A DNA stretch of 64,000 nt from Flagellimonas sediminis (GTDB taxonomy: Bacteria; Bacteroidota; Bacteroidia; Flavobacteriales; Flavobacteriaceae): NCBI RefSeq assembly GCF_010500845.1, contig NZ_JAAAMI010000003.1, positions 124,001-188,000 of the forward strand, in the 5' to 3' direction. Each line of letters begins with the position of its first letter. The stretch's first letter is position 1. The notes under the pieces were generated by a model. That model ran no database searches, was not told the origin of the DNA, and was given only the letters and a program-made list of their open reading frames with translations. The position numbers and the translations under genes are program-made. Below are positions 44,271-52,189 of this stretch, piece after piece.

Positions 44271-44313
44271 TGATAATTGTCATTTAATACCAATTATTGT
44301 AGTATTAGTTTTA
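44271..44313 (+). promoter_or_regulatory. Fnr-type promoter (site D) for the hibernation-factor-like gene
   Basis: TGATAATTGTCA at 44271-44282, 23 bases, then TAGTTTTA (44306-44313). Predicted start near 44320, 15 bases before ATG 44335. Confidence 0.72.
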
Positions 44314-44334
44314 GGATATATTAAAACAATTATC

Positions 44335-44634
44335 ATGGAAGTACATGTTCAATATCAGAAAATGATGACCAGTGAATCATTGACCCAATTGTTGATGAAA
44401 AAACTGGAAGGTTTGGAAACAAAATACAGTTGGTTGATCAAGGCCAACGTACTTTTTAAAACAGAGAACGATAAATCCGGAGAGGGCAAAGTATGCGAGA
44501 TAGAGCTTAGCGCACCGGGTCCAAGAATCTTTGCCAAATCCAGTTCTGATGATTTTGAAAAGTCCATGGCCAATACCATTGAAGACTTGCGAAAGCAGCT
44601 TGAAAAGCGACAGGCTACTTTTGCAACCCACTGA
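44335..44634 (+). CDS. Ribosome hibernation factor-like (HPF/RaiA family) protein
   Basis: A 99-residue protein with the short HPF fold: HVQYQKMMTSESLTQLLMKKLEGLETKYSWLIKANVLFKTEN, then ICEIELSAPG-type strand (VCEIELSAPGPRIFAKSSSDDFEKSMANTIEDLRKQLEKR). Members bind the ribosomal decoding region and silence it when energy falls. Conservation is moderate, so an HPF-like protein of other use is possible. Starts the last unit of the Fnr-type regulon in this window. Confidence 0.75.
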   Translation: MEVHVQYQKMMTSESLTQLLMKKLEGLETKYSWLIKANVLFKTENDKSGEGKVCEIELSAPGPRIFAKSSSDDFEKSMANTIEDLRKQLEKRQATFATH

Positions 44635-44679
44635 TGTAAAAAAGATTATTGCTGTGCATGACATACTAAATCCAATGTA

Positions 44680-45306
44680 ATGAAATTCAAAACGTTCATA
44701 ATAGGCCTTTTACTCCTTACGGGATGCTCCTCTACCAGGCTCGTTGGCACATGGAAGAACCCTGATATTGTCCTTTTTGATGCTTACCAAGTTTTGGTGG
44801 TGGGGATGTTTCGAGATGACCATGCAAGGATGGAATTCGAGACCAAGTTTGTGGACGAATTGAAAAAGCAGGGCGTGGATGCCATGCGCAGCATTGATCT
44901 ATTCGATGTGGAATTTACCTCTTCCCAAAGATCGGAAAAGGAAATAGAGGATGTTGAAGAGCAATTATTGGAAAAAGGGTTTGACGCCATTCTGTTCACA
45001 AAGGTGGTGGGTACAGAAAATAGAAGCACTTTTAAGGAACACCTTAACAATATTGACAAAATGCTCGTGCGGTTCAGCAATGATTACTTAGAGCACCAAG
45101 ACATTTATTACGATCCCGAATATTACGATAGTTTCAACATTTATCATGCAGAAACTTCCTTATACTGTATCTGCGTTGGCAAGGAAAGGGATTTGATCTG
45201 GCGTGGTGAAGTAGATGTCACCGAACCTCAAAATGTTGAAAAAGCGATCGATTCCTACATCAAGTTGATTACCAAGTCCATGGGCGAGCAAGAAGTTATT
45301 TTCTAG
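44680..45306 (+). CDS. Lipoprotein of unknown function
   Basis: 208 residues; lipoprotein signal FIIGLLLLTGC (Cys16). The mature part begins TRLVGTWKNPDIVLFDAYQVLVVGMFRDDHAR and has an alpha/beta layout like DUF4136-type lipoproteins, which I cannot confirm. It follows the HPF-like gene by 45 bases and is probably co-expressed with it. The stop codon TAG interlocks with that of the convergent small gene. Confidence 0.65.
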   Translation: MKFKTFIIGLLLLTGCSSTRLVGTWKNPDIVLFDAYQVLVVGMFRDDHARMEFETKFVDELKKQGVDAMRSIDLFDVEFTSSQRSEKEIEDVEEQLLEKGFDAILFTKVVGTENRSTFKEHLNNIDKMLVRFSNDYLEHQDIYYDPEYYDSFNIYHAETSLYCICVGKERDLIWRGEVDVTEPQNVEKAIDSYIKLITKSMGEQEVIF

Positions 45307-45449
45307 GAAAAGCCCAAGGCATCCATCACCCCCAAAAAGTCTAAAAGAATACACACGGGGATTGCGATCAAAATGATGATCAAGATAAAGACCATCACCC
45401 TTAAAAAGGATACCATAAGCTTATCCCCAAAAGAAACTTCATTTGCCAT
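45303..45449 (-). CDS. Small single-pass membrane protein
   Basis: A 48-residue peptide (start at ATG 45449; a longer frame to 45503 is possible): MANEVSFGDKLMVSFLRVMV, a membrane helix VFILIIILIAIPVCILLDFL and the tail GVMDALGFS. No family recognised. The composition is regular enough to be a real gene. Its stop overlaps the stop of the lipoprotein gene through CTAG. Confidence 0.55.
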   Translation of the reverse strand: MANEVSFGDKLMVSFLRVMVFILIIILIAIPVCILLDFLGVMDALGFS

Positions 45450-45554
45450 AATAGTGTTATTTCTATCAATGTACGCAAATATTTGCAGTTTCTGCAAGGC
45501 CAAATTGCCAATAATCGATTAAAGGATGGATTTTTGGCATGTGTTGTAAACCAA

Positions 45555-46946
45555 TCAATTGGATTTGGATTTCTTTCCACTGAGCAATTTGCCCAACTCC
45601 TCTAGGCTGATGCCCTTGGTTTCCGGCATCATGAACATCACCCACAATAACTGCAGTACCATCATTACGGCAAAAAAGATAAAAATAGGCCATGGATTGT
45701 CCTTGAAAATCCCAATTTCAGCATCCAGAAAGGTTGGGGTGAGCAAAGTGATCAAGGCAGCAAATACCCAGTGGGTCCCTGTACCCCATGCCTGTCCATA
45801 AGAGCGTACCTTGTTGGGGAAGATCTCCGAGATGAATACCCAGATCACAGCTCCTTGTCCAACAGCATGGGAGGCAATGAAGATCAGGATAAAGATCAAC
45901 AGCAAAACCGAACTGGCCCCGGAATAGAAACACCATCCGACCATCGACAAACTCAGAATATATCCGATGGATCCGATATACATCAATTGTTTTCTCCCCA
46001 ATTTGTCAATCAAAGCAATGCCCACAAAAGTGAAAATCAGGTTGATGACCCCAATGGATATGGAACTGAACAGCGATTCGCCGGAGGCAAGGCCGGCCCG
46101 TTCTAAAATTTCGGGAGCGTAGTACAGCACAAAGTTGATCCCGGACAATTGGTTGAAAAAAGCGATCAAAAAGGCCAATATCAAGGGCTTGTTGTACTTG
46201 CCCGAAAATAGCTTTTCCTTATGTTTTTCAGTGGTATCGTAGAGCGCCACTTTGATTTCGGAAAGATAAACGGTGGCTCTTTCCTTTTCAATGCCCAATA
46301 AGGTTATCGATTCCATTACAATGGCATCGGCACGTTCCTTCATCAGCAACCATCGTGGACTGTTGGGGATTTTCAATACCATTAAGGTATAGATCAGGGC
46401 AGGAATGCCTTCCACGCCAAGCATCCATCGCCAGGCTACGTTCTCCTCAAACAGGATCCCGATAAGATAATTGGAAATAAAGGCGACCAAAATCCCGAAT
46501 ACAATATTGAACTGGTACATGGCCGTTAACCTTCCCCTTGTTTCGGCTGTGGATATCTCCGAAATATATACGGGCGCCGCTACGGACGAGGCACCAACCC
46601 CCACACCGCCAATAAACCTGAAAAGGGAAAAACTATAGGCTTCTGGCGCCAAAGCAGAACCAACGGCCGAAATAAAATAAAGGACCCCGATCCAGAACAA
46701 GGTGTTTTTTCTTCCCAGACGATCTGTGGGGACACCTCCAAAGAGCGATCCCAAAACGGTGCCCCATAGGGCCATGGACATGATAAAAATACCGTGGAAA
46801 GTGAAAATGGAATCCCCCAAAAACCAGTTGGTGTTCCAAAGTTCCTTTATAGGTTGGTTGGCCCCGGAGATGACTACGGTATCAAAACCGAACAAAAATC
46901 CCGCAAGGGCAGCGGTCAATGAAATTCTGAAAATACGTTTGTCCAT
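45555..46946 (-). CDS. Sugar porter family MFS transporter
   Basis: A 463-residue, 12-helix major facilitator. Sugar-porter signatures: FGFDTVVISGANQPI in helix 1, DRLGRKNTLFWIG between helices 2 and 3, the PNSPRWLLMKERADA block (PESPR variant), NQLSGINFVLYYAPEIL in helix 7, DKLGRKQLMYIGS and PETKGISLEELGKLL. It imports a hexose or pentose with protons or sodium. Downstream of waaA by 32 bases on the same strand. Confidence 0.93.
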   Translation of the reverse strand: MDKRIFRISLTAALAGFLFGFDTVVISGANQPIKELWNTNWFLGDSIFTFHGIFIMSMALWGTVLGSLFGGVPTDRLGRKNTLFWIGVLYFISAVGSALAPEAYSFSLFRFIGGVGVGASSVAAPVYISEISTAETRGRLTAMYQFNIVFGILVAFISNYLIGILFEENVAWRWMLGVEGIPALIYTLMVLKIPNSPRWLLMKERADAIVMESITLLGIEKERATVYLSEIKVALYDTTEKHKEKLFSGKYNKPLILAFLIAFFNQLSGINFVLYYAPEILERAGLASGESLFSSISIGVINLIFTFVGIALIDKLGRKQLMYIGSIGYILSLSMVGWCFYSGASSVLLLIFILIFIASHAVGQGAVIWVFISEIFPNKVRSYGQAWGTGTHWVFAALITLLTPTFLDAEIGIFKDNPWPIFIFFAVMMVLQLLWVMFMMPETKGISLEELGKLLSGKKSKSN

Positions 46947-46978
46947 GTTGGTTGAAATTTGTTAAAGCTAACCAAATT

Positions 46979-48223
46979 TTATAAAAATCCAGAGATATGG
47001 TCCAGAATGCGATCGGCGGCCCCCACATTGGAGTTGATATAGTTGGAATTGATTTTGCCTTGTTCCTTTACTTTTGCTGGATTTCCAGTAAATAACTGCA
47101 TCAAATTGTTAAATCCGGCTTGGTCGGATATGGGAGAAATACCACCTTTGGCCACCAAGTCTTCAGCTTCCTTGAAACCATGGTACTGGGGACCAATGAT
47201 GATGGGAATTCCGAATACGGCAGGTTCCATGGTATTGTGCAATCCTGTGGCAAATCCTCCTCCCACATAGGCCACATCTGCATAGCTGTACACCTTGGTC
47301 AAGATACCGATGGTATCCAATACCAGCACATCGTATTCCTCTAACCGGGTATTATCCATTCCTGAATAGCAGACCACCTTTTTTTGAAGGGCATTGGTGA
47401 TTTTTTCCACATGGACAGGTTTGATCTCATGCGGTGCAATGACAAATTTTATGGGCTCTTGCACCGAATTGATGTAGTTGATCAATATTTCCTCGTCCTC
47501 GGGCCACGTGCTTCCTGCAACCAAACAAAATTGCCCTTTCTTGAATCGTTCCATGAACTCCAATCCGTTGTCCCTTTTCAAGATTTCGGAAACGCGGTCC
47601 AGTCGGGTATCACCGCCTACTGTAACATTTTCAAAACCGATGGATTTCAATAGGTTTTTGGAGTTTCCGTCTTGGACAAAAAAATGGGAAAAAGTTTTTA
47701 GGCTCCTTCGCATAAAGCTGCCATACCCTTTGAAATAAACCTGCCTTTTGGAAAATATGGCCGAGACAAGAAAGGTAGGTGTGCCCCTCTTTTTTAATTG
47801 ATCAAGATAGTTGGGCCAGATTTCATATTTTACAAAAACGACGATCTCCGGTCTGATTAAATTCAAAAACCGATTGGCGTTGTAAGAAGTGTCGATGGGG
47901 AGGTAGGTCACCACATCAGCTACTGGGGTATCCTTTTTTACCTCATATCCCGAAGGGGAAAAAAAGGTAAGCACTATTTGATGGTTGGGATGTTTGGAAC
48001 GCAGTCTTTCCAGAATAGGGAGACCTTGCTCAAATTCACCCAGGGAGGCCACGTGCATCCAAATGGTCTTGGCATTAGGGGAAAGTTTTGTCTGAAGATG
48101 CGGAAATGTCTTCTTTCTGCCAGAGACAAATAATTTTATCTTGGGTTTGAACAAGGCGATTGCTTTTAATCCAATCCAAGCAATGTTGACCAAAATGTTG
48201 TACAAAAAACGCAAGGGCATCAA
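46979..48223 (-). CDS. waaA: 3-deoxy-D-manno-octulosonic acid transferase WaaA
   Basis: 414 residues, GT30 glycosyltransferase that adds Kdo to lipid A precursor at the inner membrane. An N-terminal membrane anchor (FLYNILVNIAWIGLKAIALF) is followed by IWMHVASLGEFEQGLPIL with the catalytic Glu, the KYEIWPNYLDQLKKRGTP block, LVAGSTWPEDEE, and the sugar-nucleotide site YVGGGFATGLHNTMEPAVFGIPI. Length is normal. Confidence 0.94.
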   Translation of the reverse strand: MMPLRFLYNILVNIAWIGLKAIALFKPKIKLFVSGRKKTFPHLQTKLSPNAKTIWMHVASLGEFEQGLPILERLRSKHPNHQIVLTFFSPSGYEVKKDTPVADVVTYLPIDTSYNANRFLNLIRPEIVVFVKYEIWPNYLDQLKKRGTPTFLVSAIFSKRQVYFKGYGSFMRRSLKTFSHFFVQDGNSKNLLKSIGFENVTVGGDTRLDRVSEILKRDNGLEFMERFKKGQFCLVAGSTWPEDEEILINYINSVQEPIKFVIAPHEIKPVHVEKITNALQKKVVCYSGMDNTRLEEYDVLVLDTIGILTKVYSYADVAYVGGGFATGLHNTMEPAVFGIPIIIGPQYHGFKEAEDLVAKGGISPISDQAGFNNLMQLFTGNPAKVKEQGKINSNYINSNVGAADRILDHISGFL

Positions 48224-48277
48224 TTTTTGCTAAAATACATTCTTTCCACAAGAGGCCGTTATGGTATCTTAATTTCT

Positions 48278-48285
48278 TAATTTTG
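48278..48285 (+). promoter_or_regulatory. TAnnTTTG box before the aminotransferase gene
   Basis: TAATTTTG ending 17 bases before ATG 48303. No good TTG is seen upstream at 18-21 bases. Confidence 0.4.
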
Positions 48286-48302
48286 CCGCATAATCAATTC
48301 CG

Positions 48303-49457
48303 ATGAAGAAAATACAGATGGTTGACCTAAATGGTCAGTATGAGGGCATAAAAAAAGAGGTCAACGATTCCATTGCCGAGATTTTGGAAACTTCGGCGTT
48401 CATCAATGGTCCCTATGTGCATGCGTTCCAAAAGGAACTGCAAGAATATTTGGACGTGAAACATGTGATTCCGTGTGCAAACGGCACTGATGCTTTGCAA
48501 ATCTGTATGATGGGATTGGGCCTGCGGCCAGGGGATGAAGTTATCACGGCCGATTTTACCTTTGCCGCCACTGTTGAGGTAATTGCCCTGCTGAACCTGA
48601 CCCCGGTTTTGGTGGATGTGGAACCGGATACCTTCAACATCGATGTCGCGGCCATTGAAAAAGCCATCACCCCAAAGACCAAGGCCATTGTTCCCGTGCA
48701 TTTGTTCGGGCAATGTGCCAATATGGATGCCATTATGGATCTCGCCAAAAAGCACAATCTATATGTGATCGAAGATAACGCACAGGCCATCGGGGCAACC
48801 TATACTTCCAAGAATGGAGAAAAGCAAAAAGCGGGAACCATTGGGCATGTGGCTTCCACCTCGTTCTTCCCCTCCAAAAATCTGGGCTGTTATGGTGATG
48901 GTGGCGCCATTTTTACCAATGATGATGATTTGGCCCACACCATTCGGGGTATTGTTAACCATGGAATGTACGAGCGCTACTATCATGATGTGGTTGGGGT
49001 GAACTCAAGATTGGACTCCATTCAGGCAGCCGTTCTGAAGGCTAAGCTTCCCAAACTCGATGGATACAATATGAAACGTTGGCAATCCGCGGCAAAATAC
49101 ACGAAAGCCTTTCAAGGACAAGAACATATTGTGGTGCCCAAGATTTCCTGTGCCTGTGGAATACAGCCAAGTACCTGCGATTGCCATGTGTTTCATCAGT
49201 ATACCTTAAAAATAATAAATGGAAAAAGGGATGCCCTTGTAAAACATTTGAATGAAAATGGCGTTCCGTGTGGGGTGTACTATCCAGTTCCCCTTCACAA
49301 GCAAAAGGCATATGTGGATGGTAGGTACAATGAGGCAGATTTTCCAGTGACCAACCAATTGGTCAAAGAAGTGATTTCGTTACCCATGCATACGGAGTTG
49401 GATGAGGAGCAGATTGCCTTTATCACCAAATTGGTCATAGACTTTGTAAACCAATAA
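48303..49457 (+). CDS. DegT/DnrJ/EryC1/StrS sugar aminotransferase (WbpE-like)
   Basis: A 384-residue PLP aminotransferase for nucleotide-sugar 3- or 4-amination. The cofactor Lys is in SFFPSKNLGCYGDGGAIFTND; CANGTDALQICMMGLGLRPGDEVI and VVGVNSRLDSIQAAVL closely follow the WbpE/ArnB group. Around residues 281-296 there is a Cys-rich insert, CACGIQPSTCDCH, before VFHQYTLKI, which is unusual. With galE next to it (1 base apart) it likely serves surface polysaccharide synthesis. Confidence 0.92.
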   Translation: MKKIQMVDLNGQYEGIKKEVNDSIAEILETSAFINGPYVHAFQKELQEYLDVKHVIPCANGTDALQICMMGLGLRPGDEVITADFTFAATVEVIALLNLTPVLVDVEPDTFNIDVAAIEKAITPKTKAIVPVHLFGQCANMDAIMDLAKKHNLYVIEDNAQAIGATYTSKNGEKQKAGTIGHVASTSFFPSKNLGCYGDGGAIFTNDDDLAHTIRGIVNHGMYERYYHDVVGVNSRLDSIQAAVLKAKLPKLDGYNMKRWQSAAKYTKAFQGQEHIVVPKISCACGIQPSTCDCHVFHQYTLKIINGKRDALVKHLNENGVPCGVYYPVPLHKQKAYVDGRYNEADFPVTNQLVKEVISLPMHTELDEEQIAFITKLVIDFVNQ

Positions 49458-49458
49458 A

Positions 49459-50490
49459 ATGAAAATACTTGTTACGGGCGGCCTTGGGTTCATAGGCTCA
49501 CATACTGTTGTAGAACTACAGAACGAAGGTTTTGATGTTATCGTAGTGGACAACCTTTCCAACGCATCCATCGATGTTTTGGACGGTATAGAAGCCATTA
49601 CCGGGAAAAGACCCATTTTTGAAAAGTTTGATCTTCGTGATAAATTGAAGGTACAGGAGTTTTTCGGAAAATACGACATTGATGGAGTCATCCATTTTGC
49701 TGCATCCAAAGCTGTTGGCGAAAGCGTGGAAAAACCGCTTTTGTATTATGAGAACAACTTGGGGGTTTTGGTCTATATTCTTCAGGAATTGGAGAAAAAA
49801 GGTGGAGGAAATTTTATTTTCAGTTCTTCATGCACCGTTTATGGGCAGGCTGATGAGATGCCCATTACTGAGGATGCACCCGTTAAACCAGCGGAATCAC
49901 CTTATGGCAATACCAAACAGATAGGTGAAGAAATCATCCGGGATACCTGTAAGGTGAACCCTGAACTGAAGGCAATAGCACTCCGATATTTTAACCCGTT
50001 CGGCTCCCACCCATCCAATCAAATTGGTGAATTGCCACTGGGAGTACCTCAAAATTTGATTCCGTTCATTACCCAAACCGGTATCGGCCTAAGGGAACAA
50101 TTATCGGTTTTTGGAGATGATTATCCAACGGAAGATGGTACCTGCATCCGTGATTACATTTATGTGGTAGACCTTGCAAAGGCACATGTGAAAGCGTTAC
50201 AGCGTTTGTTGAAAGGAGAAAATGCGTCCAACTATGAAGTGTTCAACTTGGGCACGGGCAAAGGAAGTTCGGTCCTGGAGGTGATCCAAAGCTTTGAAAA
50301 AGTATCTGGCCAAAAACTCAAATATAGGATTGTGGACAGAAGACCAGGGGATGTCATCCAGGCGTATGCCGATACCACTAAAGCCAACAAAGTTTTGGGC
50401 TGGAAAGCTAAGGCCACTTTGGATGAAGCCATGAAAACTGCTTGGGACTGGGAGAGGAAAGTAAGAAATTCGGATAAGGATAAATCCTAA
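49459..50490 (+). CDS. galE: UDP-glucose 4-epimerase
   Basis: A 343-residue short-chain dehydrogenase-type epimerase. NAD site GGLGFIGSHTV, catalytic Ser region FSSSCTVYG and Tyr-Lys pair in SPYGNTKQIGEE; C-terminal RPGDVIQAYADTTKANKVLGWKAK. It interconverts UDP-glucose and UDP-galactose, possibly also the N-acetyl forms. Operon with the aminotransferase. Confidence 0.95.
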   Translation: MKILVTGGLGFIGSHTVVELQNEGFDVIVVDNLSNASIDVLDGIEAITGKRPIFEKFDLRDKLKVQEFFGKYDIDGVIHFAASKAVGESVEKPLLYYENNLGVLVYILQELEKKGGGNFIFSSSCTVYGQADEMPITEDAPVKPAESPYGNTKQIGEEIIRDTCKVNPELKAIALRYFNPFGSHPSNQIGELPLGVPQNLIPFITQTGIGLREQLSVFGDDYPTEDGTCIRDYIYVVDLAKAHVKALQRLLKGENASNYEVFNLGTGKGSSVLEVIQSFEKVSGQKLKYRIVDRRPGDVIQAYADTTKANKVLGWKAKATLDEAMKTAWDWERKVRNSDKDKS

Positions 50491-50516
50491 TAGCGGCTTT
50501 TGGACGTAAATAAGAT

Positions 50517-50873
50517 ATGCTGTCCAATTATAATACAAGTATGGAGCTGCTCGAGGTAGTTCAACGGGAACAATTGTACAAAAAGCTATTGCTCCAGCTC
50601 CAAAAGGATTTTGACCTCGCCAATGTGCCCATCCAAATAACAATGGATGCGACCCCTGCCGAATTGAAAAGCCTCCTTCATGAAAAAATCTATTTTCTAA
50701 TAGTGGAAAAGTTTTCCGAATACCTCAACCTATTATATGTTGTGGACATTTCGGAAAACGAAGTAAAGAAAATAGCTCCATCCGATGCGGTGGATGTTGC
50801 CGCTGAGGCAGCTTTTTTAGTATTGAAGCGCGAATGGCAAAAAGTTTGGTACAAGGCCAAATATAGTAGCTGA
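50517..50873 (+). CDS. Hypothetical protein
   Basis: 118 residues (Met8 is an alternative start at 50541), mostly helical with no signal or membrane segment: LLQLQKDFDLANVPIQI, LKSLLHEKIYFLIVEKFSEYLNLLYVVDISENEVKKI and a C-terminal REWQKVWYKAKY. The pattern of a short helical cytoplasmic protein recurs beside metabolic genes in flavobacteria, but I know no function. Ends 5 bases from the convergent gene. Confidence 0.7.
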   Translation: MLSNYNTSMELLEVVQREQLYKKLLLQLQKDFDLANVPIQITMDATPAELKSLLHEKIYFLIVEKFSEYLNLLYVVDISENEVKKIAPSDAVDVAAEAAFLVLKREWQKVWYKAKYSS

Positions 50874-50878
50874 CCTTG

Positions 50879-51979
50879 TCACACTTTCACATAGATACCT
50901 TTCTTGTCCATAAAATACCCCACTACCCAACAGGTAAGCATGATCCAAAGGGCGAATAAAAGGGAACCCACATAACCCCCCGACCAGGAAATGAACACGT
51001 TGTCGGCGATCCATTTGTAAAGGGATTCGCCATTGGTGTTGATGGAGTGAAGTGATATCACAAAGACTTCCGATAGTAGATAGATGAACAAAGTGTTTTT
51101 GCCGAATACTTCAAAAAAGTAGCTCCACCCTTTCGTCTTTTTCATATCAAGAAAATAGATCAAAGTGGCAATGGCAACCAGGTCGATTCCGCAAGTGAGC
51201 AGTACAAAGGAACTGGTCCATAATTTTTTGTTGATAGGTAACAATAGGTCCCATGCCAAACCCGCAAAGACAAGTGCGAAACCTACCATCATCAATTTGG
51301 AGATGGTCTCAAAATTCTGGCCGTTCTTTTGAATGAACTTCCCGGCTAGGAAACCGATGATAACGTTCACAATGGCCGGTAAGGTGCTCAAGAACCCTTC
51401 GGGATCAAAAGCGATTCCCTCGCCATGGTACATATGTTTTGGGCCGACGAGCCATTCGTCCAATTTCAAAACAGCGTTCCCGGTCAGGGTCAAATCCCCA
51501 AAACCGATCAGGATAAGGTGGTAAGCCACCAGAAATATGAGACTCAACCAAATAGCTGTCTTCGACTTCACAAAATGAAGGATGATCGAGGCAAACATAT
51601 AACACAGGGCAATACGCTGTAACACTCCAAAAATTCGGGTCTCTTCAAAAGGCTTGAAATGTCCATCATCAAAGAACGGGAACCAATACATCAAAAATCC
51701 CAATAAGAAAATGATGGCAGTCCGTTTGAAGATCTTTTTAAAAACGGCGCCATTGCCCATGCTCTCATATTTTTTCATACTAAAGCTCATGGAATTCCCT
51801 ACAACGAATAAAAAAGTCGGGAATACCAAGTCGGTGAGCGTAAAGCCATTCCAGCTGGCATGGTTCAAGGGAGCAAAGGTGGTATCGCCATTTCCGGGGG
51901 AATTGACTACAATCATCAGGGCAACATCCAACCCGCGAAAAACATCAAGGGAGAGATAGCGATTTTTAAGTTCGGACAT
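50879..51979 (-). CDS. Heparan-alpha-glucosaminide N-acetyltransferase-like membrane protein (DUF5009 type)
   Basis: A 366-residue protein with about ten membrane helices. N-terminal RYLSLDVFRGLDVALMIVVNSPGN and LNHASWNGFTLTDLVFPTFLFVVGNSMSFSM match the HGSNAT/COG4299 group, which transfers acetyl groups from cytoplasmic acetyl-CoA to sugars across the membrane. The conserved His is in the NHASWNG block. The acceptor in bacteria is not established; amino-sugar polymers are plausible. Confidence 0.87.
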   Translation of the reverse strand: MSELKNRYLSLDVFRGLDVALMIVVNSPGNGDTTFAPLNHASWNGFTLTDLVFPTFLFVVGNSMSFSMKKYESMGNGAVFKKIFKRTAIIFLLGFLMYWFPFFDDGHFKPFEETRIFGVLQRIALCYMFASIILHFVKSKTAIWLSLIFLVAYHLILIGFGDLTLTGNAVLKLDEWLVGPKHMYHGEGIAFDPEGFLSTLPAIVNVIIGFLAGKFIQKNGQNFETISKLMMVGFALVFAGLAWDLLLPINKKLWTSSFVLLTCGIDLVAIATLIYFLDMKKTKGWSYFFEVFGKNTLFIYLLSEVFVISLHSINTNGESLYKWIADNVFISWSGGYVGSLLFALWIMLTCWVVGYFMDKKGIYVKV

Positions 51980-52123
51980 GTTAGGTTGGTTTTTCAGGTG
52001 AAACCAAGTTATGTTTTTTTTAGTTTATTGGGCCGTTTTGCGTTAAAAATTTCATTATTTCAGCTTTCCCGTTAGTTCTGTAACAGAGATGTAATTTTTG
52101 GACAATATTTGGTTAAAAGCCAT

Positions 52124-52152
52124 TTGTATGAATGGTAAAACCCGTATTTTTG
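52124..52152 (+). promoter_or_regulatory. sucA promoter
   Basis: TTG (52124-52126), 18 bases, TATTTTTG (52145-52152). Predicted transcript start near 52159, about 30 bases before ATG 52190. Confidence 0.65.
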
Positions 52153-52189
52153 ACAAAATTTTCCATAAAGTTTTGGAGAAACAGAAAGA

